Source: Gari tellinella
Lineage: Eukaryota; Mollusca; Bivalvia; Cardiida; Psammobiidae
NCBI GenBank assembly: GCA_922989275.2
Contig: OV277867.1
Coordinates: forward strand, 37,068,070 to 37,132,069
Direction of reading: 5' to 3'
DNA length: 64,000 bases
A model generated the notes under the pieces. It was not told the origin of the DNA, did no database searches, and saw only the letters and a list, made by a program, of their open reading frames with translations. Positions within the stretch are counted from its first letter, which is position 1. Each line of letters starts with the position of its first letter. Both the position numbers and the translations under genes were made by a program. Below are positions 43,050-53,375 of the stretch, in pieces.

Positions 43050-46013
43050 ATTCGCACGGCCGTCATCCCTATACTACGATGACAGAGGCAAACAAAGAGC
43101 ACGCGCTAAGGGTAGGTTCCTCAGTGTTTTGCAACTTATGTTCTGTAGAGTAGCTTTTGAGACATGAAACCTGTTGAGGTCGATAAATGGTATATCTTTT
43201 CATACTGTGAAGACAGAAATGCACGAAAAAACGATAGCTATCTGGCAATTTTTGAGAAAGCTCTCTCGGAAATCAGTAGAAAATTGATATTGATGACTTA
43301 TTCCGATAAATTAACAACGATAAAACATATAGTAATTCAATGTTACCTATTAAAGTAAAAGATAGATATGTCGATCAACGATATAGCATGTAATAGTTGT
43401 AGTTTTTCACCGTATTTTAAGAAATTCAAAGGTACAACGAATCAGATGCGTTATTATCACACACACTTCTATAACCGAGCATCTCATCCGTAATGATTCC
43501 TGAGTATTCGACACTTTATAACAGATAAACGTATTCTTTTAGTAAGCCAGAAATGAAGATTTCTCTCCAGAACACTGTTTAAAGAATATGAAATAGTCGT
43601 TATCAAAAAAGGAGTAATTAGCAAATATTAGAAACAGTATATTTACCACATTGCTTGTTGGAATTGCATGTGATTTCAAGTCAATACACCTACCTTACAG
43701 CGCATGTGTGTAGTTGCAGATCCACATTTTATCCATTAGTGAGGCTGTTTTGAAAATGGAATGTACCACTTTTCTCTGTATAATGTTCACAGTCTATGTA
43801 TCAAAAGCGACAATATCCACTGTCTCGCAGTTCTGTTTAAATAAAAATTGAACTGGGATTGTCTAGTTCCTACCCAAACCGCGGATCTGCGCATGGTACA
43901 TGCGATTCGTAAATTTGAAACTACTTTCTTTATTACCAAACAGCTGACATGAAGCGTGTATTGTATTTCCAATACAAGGCACTTAGCACTTTTACTAAAA
44001 CTTCATTTAACATATCCTGAAACAGCAAGCTTTTGGTTCAGTTCGCTGAAATCAAATTATTCCGAAGGGCATGACACCGGGGCGAATAAATAGGTTCGAA
44101 TTCTGGTGGACCGATTTTACTTAAACTGAACTGAAAATGAAAGTAGAAAGCGAGATATAGGCATACACGCGCCTGATAGGAAAACACAGCCTTGACATAT
44201 TTCATTCAGTAGTACATCGCGCATAGCAGGCCCGTAGGAAGCATCTCTTCATTTGCCCCTATTTATAAGGGGGGGGGGGGACGCCACCGATATTTTGCCT
44301 TTTGACAACGTTTTATTTTATTTTGCACTAAAATTTGCGTAAATCGACGTCCGAAAAGCGTTTCCCGGCGTTTCTTTGGTACAGATAAAAAAGATTTGCT
44401 TGGTTTTTATAATTGGCAAAATTGTTGGGGGGGGGGGGGGCAAAACTATAATCTAGCGCATTTCTTTTTCCCGAATCAGATTTTTCAACTCGATTCGTAC
44501 TTTCGATCCGATTTTTTCTTTTATTAAAGCAATAAATGATATTTCGGGCTAAGTGAATCGTTTTTCAAGCACATGTTATGTTGTGTAACAAGAGCTCCAT
44601 ATAAGTATAAGTTGATCCATATCCTTTATAATTATTACGAATTAAACATTTGCAAGTGACGACTCAAAATAATTGCGTTTTATACTTGTATAGACAATTA
44701 TTTCGGGTGGTAACTTGAAAGGTATTTATTTAGAAATAAGTAATTGATTTTATTTTGAAAAAGGTTCCCACTTAATGCCACGATAACAGTTTGGTTACCG
44801 GCGAAACTGAAACGGTTATTTAAAATGTCTGATTCTAGTACGGGAACAAAACAGCGTACCATGACTCGCGAGTCGTAAGGTGATTCGGGAAAAAGAAATG
44901 CACACTGATTACATTTTACAACTGAAATGTATTTATGGAAGGTACATAGATTTTCAGTTGTTGAAACAAATATATTTCTTGTACTCATATATTACATGAG
45001 AGTATTCATTGCCATGTACCCTGCGTAAACCCGTATGTGTGAGTGTAATTTTTTAGATACAGTGTACCTGCATCGGAGTTACCTACATCTACTAGTTTGA
45101 ACATATTGTATTTCCATGTAAATAAGGAAATTGGGTCTGGTCACAAGTCCTCACAAAGTTAAATTCGACCCCCACTATAGTGTACATGAACAATGGAACA
45201 ATTGTAAACAAAATATGAAACATATTTGTATAGACAAAACAAGAACCATCAACACATGATATTAACACACGTACCCTAGTATCAATATTTTAGTATATTT
45301 CAAACAGTGTACTAATACTTCGTAGCTACTTCTCCATTCACTTTTACATCATGTTACTTTTAGAACGTGTAGGGTTAATTTGGCTGTCGCTTTCAAATTA
45401 ACTTAAGGTGTGTATTTCTCCCATGTGTCACCTTGGACTATTCAAATATATTTGTGCGTTACAATGCTTAGTAAGAAGTGTAAATGTCCACAAACGTATG
45501 TTAATGGTTTAGATAAAACTCTGATATATCATAGTGCCCATTTCTTTAAAATCTCTGTAACATGAAGTGTCCTCACTCGGAAATCGTAGTGCCCATAAAA
45601 CCACACATACCAGCCACTAAAACATTCTCTATTTTCGTTCCTACATTAGTTTTTGCTACCAAAATAAAAGAATTTGAAGCAAAATGATTACTCTACTGGA
45701 TGAAAGAACAACGATATATTTCAAATATTATTATTTGGTCAAAATAACACATCAATACACAGTTGAGGCTGATTTTCGAGGAAATTTTCTCAAAATCTGG
45801 CAGAAAGCCACATTTTCCCCGTGCATGTCTGTCTTCACAACATGAAATAATATGCTATTTATCGATCCCGTTGTGTTTCATGTCTCAAAATCTTCTCTAC
45901 AGAACATAAGTTGCAAAACACTGAGGAACTTACCCTTAGCGGGTGCTCTTTGTTTACCTCTGTTATCGTGTGTTCCTCTGTTATCGTAGTTTCAGGATGA
46001 CGGCCGTGATTCG
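43050..46013. mobile_element. 3-kb element, CACGGCC ends, ATTCG duplication
   Basis: Termini CACGGCCGTCATCC (43055) and GGATGACGGCCGTG (ends 46008) are flanked by ATTCG on both sides (43050-43054, 46009-46013). The inverted arms extend about 300 bp with moderate divergence (GAGGCAAACAAAGAGCACGC, TTCCTCAGTGTTTTGCAACT, TTGAGACATGAAAC). The right arm has an extra tandem ACACACGATAACAGAGG-type insertion. The interior has G-runs at 44271-44280 and 44427-44439 and only short open frames (43164-43358 +; 44698-44988 -) with no recognisable motif. CAC termini with 5-bp duplications are the hallmark of Transib and RAG-like transposons, but there is no transposase, so this is a candidate non-autonomous member only. 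Confidence 0.75.
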
Positions 46014-46460
46014 GGAAACGCACTAGCCCTTGACTTGTAGTTTAGCTTTACAGTACAACGGAACGCAGTGTACAAACACGTTGAATCAATTGCCATTGCT
46101 ACCACTTATCTGAGAAGAAAAACGGGCACATTGTCAACCAGCCAAACAAGTGTAATTATAGTCACCGTTTTCGACTGACATTTATAATAGTTTTAGAAAA
46201 TGTTGATACTCAGCTCGCAACCAAAACAATGTAGACAAATGTGGCACAGTCTAGACGAGTAGACGCGTTTTGAGGGTGTGTAGTATTTGTTTCACCAATA
46301 TTGAATGGGGTGAAAAGGCAGTATTTCATATAGAACGTTCATGTATTGTCATTACCCTCTTCACTGTCAATATCATGTCATAACTCGTTTATCGTTTGCT
46401 GTTTAATTCTAGGGTTTAGAATTTAGGTAAAGAAATAATATGTATAAAATTACTTTGAAT
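46014..46460. other. No gene seen
   Basis: Unassigned. Confidence 0.35.
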
Positions 46461-46463
46461 CAC

Positions 46464-46502
46464 CGTTACTTGGCGTCTGATATTGACTCAAACCGTTTGC
46501 AC
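46464..46502. repeat. Half hairpin core
   Basis: GTTACTTGGCGTCTGATATT then GACTCAAACCGTTTGCAC. Confidence 0.5.
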
Positions 46503-46788
46503 AATTATATAAGTGTTGTCAAGTTTGGCACGGACGGGACTGAAGATAGAAACGTACCCCAATCTCTGACCTATACATACACTGTTTTACACTAGACTCG
46601 TCTAAAGGTAATACTACATGGTTAACGCTTACATAAATGTCTTAGATTCCTCCCTACTAAATCTAATTCTATAAACCCTTATCCTTTTCTGCTAAGATAT
46701 TACCGTCTGCAAAACATATTCCAATATGTGTCAAACGTTTTACACGTAAAGAACTGAAAGACGAATGGTAAACTGATTGCATCAAGAT

Positions 46789-46836
46789 ACAGAGTTGATG
46801 CCGCGTTACATGATCTAGGTCCAAACTGTTTACAAA
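46789..46836. repeat. Degenerate hairpin core
   Basis: CAGAGTTGATGCCGCGTTAC, ATGATCTAGGTCCAAACTG; the left outer arm is gone. Confidence 0.45.
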
Positions 46837-46978
46837 TACCGATCAAATTGCGATCAAATGCGTAAGGTGTACAGTCAACCCGGATGACAATGGATACATG
46901 TAACTGGTACAAACTCAAATTAGAAATACTGAACATTTCTAAAACTCTTATCGGTCATTTTTTCCAAAATCTACTGAC

Positions 46979-47203
46979 TTAACCCGTTTGTGCCCACAAT
47001 CCCATATATGGGACATAGGCAAACAATGTAGACGTTGATCAGACGCCACATTATGCGGCGTCTGATCAGTCTACACTATTTGCTGATAGGAATTTTCAAT
47101 ATAAAACAAAAAGAAAATGAAAGTTTTGACTAGGCCTCCATTTGATAAATGGACTAATCCAATATATAAACATAGAATAATCCACTGGGCACAAATGGGG
47201 TAA
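46979..47203 (+). mobile_element. Family E MITE
   Basis: TTAACCCGTTTGTGCCCACA at the left, palindrome CCCATATATGGG, core of TGTAGACGTTGATC/GATCAGTCTACACT type with loop CACATTATGCG, the tail AAAATGAAAGTTTTGAC, and right end CACTGGGCACAAATGGGG. Confidence 0.85.
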
Positions 47204-47516
47204 CATTGCAGTAATCTCATTTGTAGAAATGTAATAACTTAGGTTGCCCTTATCTAATACTTCGACCACACTGGATATATATCAAATATAATTATGTTCA
47301 CATACAGTTTTTTAACATGTCATCAGCCTTATCTATCGTTAATACGTCATTAAATTACCTTATGTTATGAAGTCTACGCAATATCGCCATGCATACTTTA
47401 TTGCACAATTATCGTATATTAAAGTCATTTATGCTCTGTAAAATACCCGATTAGGTTAACATTACCAACTATGATTTCAAAATTGTATGGATATTGATAA
47501 CAACAATTCAGGTAAA

Positions 47517-47640
47517 GAGTAAAACCTGTCTATTATCACAACACAGTACTGTTCGGTTTTTAAACCAGATGGTTGTTAAAAGCGAGATAAGTGTAAAGCT
47601 GAAATCTCCTGCAGACACTTTCTGTTTTACATTTATCTTA
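47517..47640 (+). mobile_element. Family F MITE remnant
   Basis: AGTAAAACCTGTCTATTATC, then the internal palindrome GATAAGTGTAAAGCTGAAA/TTTCTGTTTTACATTTATC. The right end is replaced by a TAGTAGTAG tract. Confidence 0.6.
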
Positions 47641-47996
47641 GTAGTAGTAGTTTATTCATTCTTCCATAAATGGAGATCTATACCATATATACATATTACA
47701 AATGAACAGTTTAGACATATCTGCAAATTAACATCATTATTTATCATTTTTAATAAACTCGTTGAATAAAATAGAGTTGCTATAATAGGGACATTAGTAT
47801 CTAAGTTAGATGTGTTGCTACACGAATAGTACACCATAAACATCAATTATACTGATATGAATTGATATTCACAAGGTATGTAGAGCAATGAACATATATA
47901 TACATGTATACCCTGTTGCCATATTCCTAGTTACAATTGATCATAACAATAAAAATCCGTTTAACCCCTCCAACCAAACGAAAGAAGACGTTATAC
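47641..47996. other. No gene seen
   Basis: Unassigned AT-rich sequence. Confidence 0.35.
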
Positions 47997-47997
47997 T

Positions 47998-48240
47998 GGG
48001 GCCCGTTTCATAAAACTTCTTACGACAAATGTTGTCGTAAGTCAACATTTTAAAATACATTTAATTTCTGAATTCTCTATCTAATCCTGTCTTGTGATAT
48101 CATTATGGAATCTTCTTTTCAAGACGATTCCAAAACGATGTCACAAGATAGGATTAGATTGAGAAAGAAATAATAATTGAGACTTTTATAATCCGACTTA
48201 CGACAAGATTTGTCGTACGAAGTTTTATGAAACAGGCCCC
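47998..48240. mobile_element. GGGGCC-ended MITE
   Basis: GGGGCCCGTTTCATAAAACT at the left mirrors AGTTTTATGAAACAGGCCCC at the right. A second pair CTTACGACAA...TTGTCG lies inside each end, and an interior palindrome CTAATCCTGTCTTGTGA/TCACAAGATAGGATTAG is also present. This terminal type is a common metazoan MITE form, probably Harbinger-related (recollection). No target duplication is obvious. Confidence 0.8.
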
Positions 48241-48418
48241 AGGTATCCAATATTCAGATGTAACAGATGAGGCAGTTAACCCCTTCTCAACAATAACGCA
48301 TTAGTGCACCTTAACATGCACCACAATATAAATTCCACAAATAAATACTCATCTTTTACTTAGAGCACAGCTACCGGTCAAAAGCAAGATGAATATAAAG
48401 TAAGAAGCTCATAAGGTA

Positions 48419-48664
48419 TAGTGGAGAAAACGTTATTCTTTCCCAATAAACGCGTTTACGCTAAATCTTCTTTTCCCAATGCAAACAGTTTGGAGCCAAT
48501 TCAGACGCCTGTTGATCCGGCGTCTGATCAGGCTCAAAAAAGTTTGTCATCCAGGTTAAAATCAATATGCAGATTTGTGAAAAGTTGTCATTTTCTGCAA
48601 TTTAGTACAATGCGTTTGCGTTTCGTTTGCGTTTAAACGGGAAAGACAAACGTTTGTTCCACTG
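48419..48664 (-). mobile_element. Family A MITE, diverged
   Basis: TAGTGGAGAAAACGTTATTC to CGTTTGTTCCACTG; the first base is C to T. The core TTTGGAGCCAATTCAGACGC ... GATCCGGCG ... GGCTCAAAAAAGTTTG is damaged in its right arm. Confidence 0.8.
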
Positions 48665-48984
48665 TAGCTCTCGGCCTTACACTCACTCCGCTATAAGCAG
48701 TGCCCTTCTCCAAACAAAGGGGGATATCACTATTTCTGATGGAGAAAACGGTTAAAGTTATGGATACACATAAGCACATATAGTGGACGGAGACAACATT
48801 CACTTATAACTTGATTCGAGACAAGAGGTGTTGAAACTAGAACGGCTATCACTAAAGGTGATAAATACCCCCACTATACAGAACTCTTGTCACACTCTGC
48901 AGACATTTTCAATAAGGTTTTACAATAAGGTCAAAGGTGTAAGCCAAAGTCAAAATGACTTTAAAATGGTATATGACACTCTGC

Positions 48985-49640
48985 AACTCCTGAGTAACAT
49001 TTATGCCAAGTATCAAGTAAATCAGGTTGAAAGTGAAGGAGGAGTTCAAAGTACACGATTTTGTCTGCCAATTTTAAGACCAATATCAAGGCCAAAGGTC
49101 AAGGTCACAGATATTTTAAATTTGTGTCTTGCACATCTACTACACCAGGTCCTGAGTAACATTTATGCCAATAATCATGTGAATCAGGTTGGAATTGAAG
49201 GAGGAGTTCAAAGTACAAGAATTTGCCTGCCAATTTCATGACCTATTTCAAGGCCAAAGGTCACAGAGACCTGGAATTTGTGTCTTACACATATACTACT
49301 CCTGAGTAACATTAATGCTAAGTATCAAGTGAATCGGGTTGAAAGTGAAGGAGGAGTGCAAAGTACAAGAATTTGCCTGCCAATTTCAAGACCAATTTCA
49401 AGGACAAAGGTCAAGGTCAAGGTCAAAGAGACCTGAAATTTGTGTCTTGCACATTTACTACTCCTGAGTAAACATTTATGCCAAGCATCAAGTGAATCAG
49501 GTTGATATTGAAGGAGGAGTTCATAGTACAAGATTTTGCAGACAGACCGACCGACCGCGTCCGACCGACCGACAGACCGACCAACCGACAGGCTGATTCC
49601 AGTATTCCCCCCTCAAACTCTGTTTATGGGGGTATAACAA
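48985..49640 (+). mobile_element. Pearl-like element: 162-bp array plus GACC tract
   Basis: The landmark CCTGAGTAACATTTATGCC (or a variant) falls at 48989, 49151, 49301 and 49463 (steps 162, 150, 162). Each unit carries AATCAGGTTGAAAGTGAAGG, GGAGTTCAAAGTAC and GGCCAAAGGTCAAGGTCA. The array is followed by a tetranucleotide tract (GACAGACCGACCGACCGC, 49541-49590) and a terminal hairpin ATTCCCCCC...GGGGGTAT at 49602-49635. Tandem ~160-bp repeats plus a tetranucleotide tract is the layout described for bivalve pearl elements, which are linked to Helitron-like transposons. A 137-codon open frame across it is a product of the repeat, not a gene. Confidence 0.75.
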
Positions 49641-50368
49641 GGTTTTCGTTATATTATTATGCCTGCATCAAGTATGACCACTCATCAGAATCGCAGCAAG
49701 GAGCTTTTTTTTTAATTAGGAGTCATAACATAAAGTCACAACTTAAAGTGCATCAGATATCCCCTTATATAGAGTTATTTTATAAGATTCATAACAAAAC
49801 AACATGTACCCATGTATACTCTCCAACGAAACGAAACATGGACAAGTATTACAGGTACGATGATAAAAAGGTAGAAAAAAGAGGTACTTAAATATGCTAT
49901 TCACAAGAAAGAAAAAAATAAAAGAAAACTGCCAACAGTTTTGATCAAACCAGACGCCGTTTTATCGGGGTCAAAACCAGTGTTTTACCGTTGTCAAGTT
50001 TTTGTAAATGAAATGATTGAACCATATTATCTGACATAAGCGGATCTCTGCTGAGACTATGATTAGCACGTCACTTCTTAATGTATGTGTCATAACGACT
50101 TTCAATATCAGAGTATTTATAAGCTAGATTGTTGACTGTGTATATTTGCATTTTCAAAAAAGTCCGGCTCTAGATACCACGCAATTACTCAGACTAAGTT
50201 ACAGTGTATTTCTAGAAATTAAGAGAATGACTAATTCACTTTTTGCATTTGAGAATCTGAGCACATACTTGGAAGCAGACGGCATTCAACAACCAACAAG
50301 TCGTAGGGATAACAGTCAAATGACAGCATGATACAATCCGTACGTGCGGTATTTCAATGGATAAAAAC
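49641..50368. other. No gene; degenerate hairpin core
   Basis: At 49932-49985: CCAACAGTTTTGATCAAACC, AGACGCCGTTTTATCGG, GGTCAAAACCAGTGTT. Otherwise unassigned. Confidence 0.4.
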
Positions 50369-50430
50369 GGAATATTACTATACTTTGCATATCTTATGCA
50401 CCGGATCACTCTCGTTGTGTGTGTAAAGGC

Positions 50431-50472
50431 TATATCCAACGAGACCGAAGGTCCGAAGTTCTCGTTGGATAT
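50431..50472. repeat. Small palindromic insert in left arm only
   Basis: TATCCAACGAGACCGAAGG pairs with the following TTCTCGTTGGATA around GTCCGAAG. The right arm reads straight through (GGCTATTAGTAGAGGG), so the insert arrived after the arms formed, probably at a TA. Confidence 0.7.
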
Positions 50473-51978
50473 ATAGTAGAGGGCATTTAAAAATTTTGGG
50501 GAAAAAAAATGCACAGAAATGATTTTTATGTTTTCATATGCTCCAATATGTACCGAATGACAGAAAAAAAGTCTAGGAAAATCAAGCGATGCGAAATATG
50601 ATTTTTTTGGGTAAAATGATTGAATTGATAAACGAAAATGAAAATTTTTGGAGTTTCCATACTGTGACCCTGGATATTAACATAAAGGCTTCAAATCTAC
50701 AAATTAGACTGGTAGTTATATCCACTGTGGAATAGTACTAATTAGGATATATAAAACTTTCAAAAATGGTTCTTTTTGGGTGAAAATCATGAAAATATTA
50801 AACAAAACCCCAATTTTTGAAGATTTTAGTAGAGCTTCCCTGGTGTCAAAATCCAAATAAAGGAAAAGATGCACAGAAATAGTTTTTGTGTTTTCATATG
50901 GTAGAGCATGTACCAAATAACCGAAGAAAAATCTAGGAAAATCAAACAATGCGAAATATGTTTTTTGAGGCAAAATTGTTGAAATAATAAATGAAAACGC
51001 CAATTTTAGGGATTTCAGTACTGTGTCGTTGGTTATCACTATAAAAGCTCAAAATTTACAGGCTAGATACTTATACATCTCTATTGTGAAATAGTACTAT
51101 TAAGGATAGCTAAAACTTTGAAAAATGAATTTTGGGGTAAAATTGTTGAAATAATAAATGAAAACGCGAATTTTTGGGATTTCCCTACTGTGAACGTGGA
51201 TATCAATATAAATACACCAAATATGCAGGTTAGACAAAAAATCATTTTTACTGTGTAATGGTACTAGTAAGGATAAATAAAACTTTCAAAAAACTGGTTT
51301 TTTGGGTTAAATTGTCAAAATATTAAACCAAAATCACCAATTTGGGGGATTTTCGTATACAATCCCTGCCATCAAAATCAAAAGTGATTTATGTGATATC
51401 ATATGCTTTAGTATGTACAAACTAATAGAAAAATCATCAAGGAAAATCATACAATACCAAATATGGTGTTTTGGGGTAAAATCGTTGAAAAATAAAATGT
51501 AAATGAGCTTTTTCGGGATTTTACTACTGTGATGGTGGCTATTAAAATAAAAGCTCCAACTCTACAGGTTAAACAAATATTCAATTGCGCTGTGGAATGG
51601 TACTGATAAAGATGAATAAACTGTCAAAAAACTGATTTATGCAGTAAAGTTGTTATAATAATTAAACAAAAAAAACACCAATTTTAGAGATTTTAGCAGA
51701 GATCTCCTGACCTGAAAATTCCAAATAAAGCCTTATAAGCAAATAAAGGGAAAAGTATTGAAAATTGATTTATATGTTTTAGTATGTTTCAATATGTATT
51801 AAATAACAGCAAAATAAAGGAAACTCTAACAAAGCCAAATATGACTTTTCGGGGTAAACTGGTTAAAACAATAGTTTAAATTTGAATTTTTGGAATTTCC
51901 ACAACATGGCTTTAGATATAAATGTAAAAGCTTCAAATTTACAGGTAAGACACATTATACTTTGTACTGTAGGCTATA

Positions 51979-52156
51979 CTCACTCTGATTTGGGTCCTCA
52001 AATGATATATATTCTTGTTCCGCATACAATTAGGGTTAAGTAACAACCTATATTCGCATCGTACACAATAAGGGTTAAATTACAGCATTTTGACAATTAA
52101 ACCAGTGTACTAGCTTAGAGGCAGCATTTAAAATGCCGCTTGTCAAATCAGAGTGT
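51979..52156. mobile_element. Small inverted-repeat element
   Basis: CACTCTGATTTG at the left and CAAATCAGAGTG at the right are perfect inverted repeats 178 bp apart, with two internal copies of TTAGGGTTAA/AAGGGTTAAA-like words. It is inside the spacer of the foldback element. Confidence 0.55.
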
Positions 52157-52944
52157 CCACTGATAGTAGACAATAAGCACCACAAAACGAATATTGAATG
52201 TTATTGACCTGGTGATATATATACACTATCAGTTATTTTATATATATAGCAAGCACTGTTAGATCAATTAATTACATAAATTACATGTACGATGTATGCC
52301 CAATGTGCGTATACTATGATTTGCTGATATGTCATACAGTTGTCAGATTCCATTATTACAGCTCAAAGTACAGGATAGCTCATGTCTATTAGTTTCCAAC
52401 CAACAGCAGAACCAACCAGTTTTGCGCAGAAAATCGAACATGGCAGAAAATTGTTCGTTCGTTTATGTTTTGATTTGTTTTATTGGTGGAGGGGGTGTAT
52501 TTTTCCAAACCCTATATATTTATAAATTGTTATGTGTGATTTTGGATAAACTAGTTACATATCTCATTTAAAAGGACTGTGTCAAGCCTATTGATTTGGA
52601 GTTTTTATTATTAATTCATATCCTCCCCCATATACAGAAATTAAAAATTTGCTGTTTTATGTATATTTTTTAATGTTTTCCTCAAAAAGTTATTTTCAAA
52701 CTTTGTATTTATCATCTTTAGTAAGCTGTTGTTTTGGAAAGAATATATAACTTATTTGTGCACATGAAGCTTTACTGGTCATATCCACAGTCATATAGTC
52801 AAACAACTGGGCTTGACGTGTAAAGGTCAGCAGAGTCCATTTTTAAGGAGAGCAGCATTCCGCATGTTCTCCGACCATTTTTATACAATCAAGATTAGTA
52901 TAATTATTAGATACAAATGAAGGCGATATTATTGTTAGCACTTT

Positions 52945-53032
52945 AGAGCAGTAGGTAAATATAGGTACACAGAGTGTATTGCGATAGAATTCTTTTAATA
53001 AGCGTTGGTTCGAATCCCGCGTCGACCTCAAA
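52945..53032 (+). ncRNA. tRNA-like stretch
   Basis: A-box-like TTTAGAGCAGTAGGTAAAT, B box GCGTTGGTTCGAATCCCGC and a T-run (CTTTTTTT) just downstream. The acceptor stem is not convincing, so it is a SINE head or relic. Confidence 0.35.
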
Positions 53033-53287
53033 CTTTTTTTAATCTAAAATGAAATATCTAATTTCATACTGTGTGATTATACTAACCATTTATACACATG
53101 TTCGTCAAATTTGGGGCAGGGGTGCATGGATTTATAGCCCTATATTAGCCATACTTTCACAAAACAAATCGATGATAAAATATGAATATCAATATAAGTT
53201 TTAGTCACTTTCTTCAGGAGGCATTCTGCATTACCTTAATGCAATGTAATTATATAATCTTTAATATTGTTTTGGCAAAACAATATC

Positions 53288-53375
53288 ATAGGTTGCTGCG
53301 AGATTCGAACCCGTGCTTGATAAAATGTTATCCGATCATATACTTCTACCTACGTCTTATCCACTACGTTATGTT
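53288..53375 (-). ncRNA. tRNA-like stretch
   Basis: On the minus strand: A-box-like AACGTAGTGGATAAGACG and B box CACGGGTTCGAATCTCGC. The distance between boxes is longer than in a normal tRNA, pointing to a tRNA-derived relic. Confidence 0.4.

Noticed and set aside
43164..43358. 64-codon open frame near the left end of the ATTCG-flanked element
   Set aside because: The mirrored region in the right arm (45700-45900) does not keep the frame, so conservation is of DNA, not protein.
44271..44439. Two poly-G runs as a G-quadruplex regulatory site
   Set aside because: Uninterrupted G runs of 10 or more are length-unstable and common in assemblies; there is no promoter or gene next to them.
48828..49241. 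137-codon open frame with internally repeated peptide
   Set aside because: The repetition follows the 162-bp tandem unit; there is no start context or motif and the units are not a multiple of a stable protein repeat elsewhere.
49541..49590. GACC/GACA tract as a simple microsatellite locus
   Set aside because: It sits at the end of the 162-bp array and just before a terminal hairpin, so it is better read as part of the pearl-like element.
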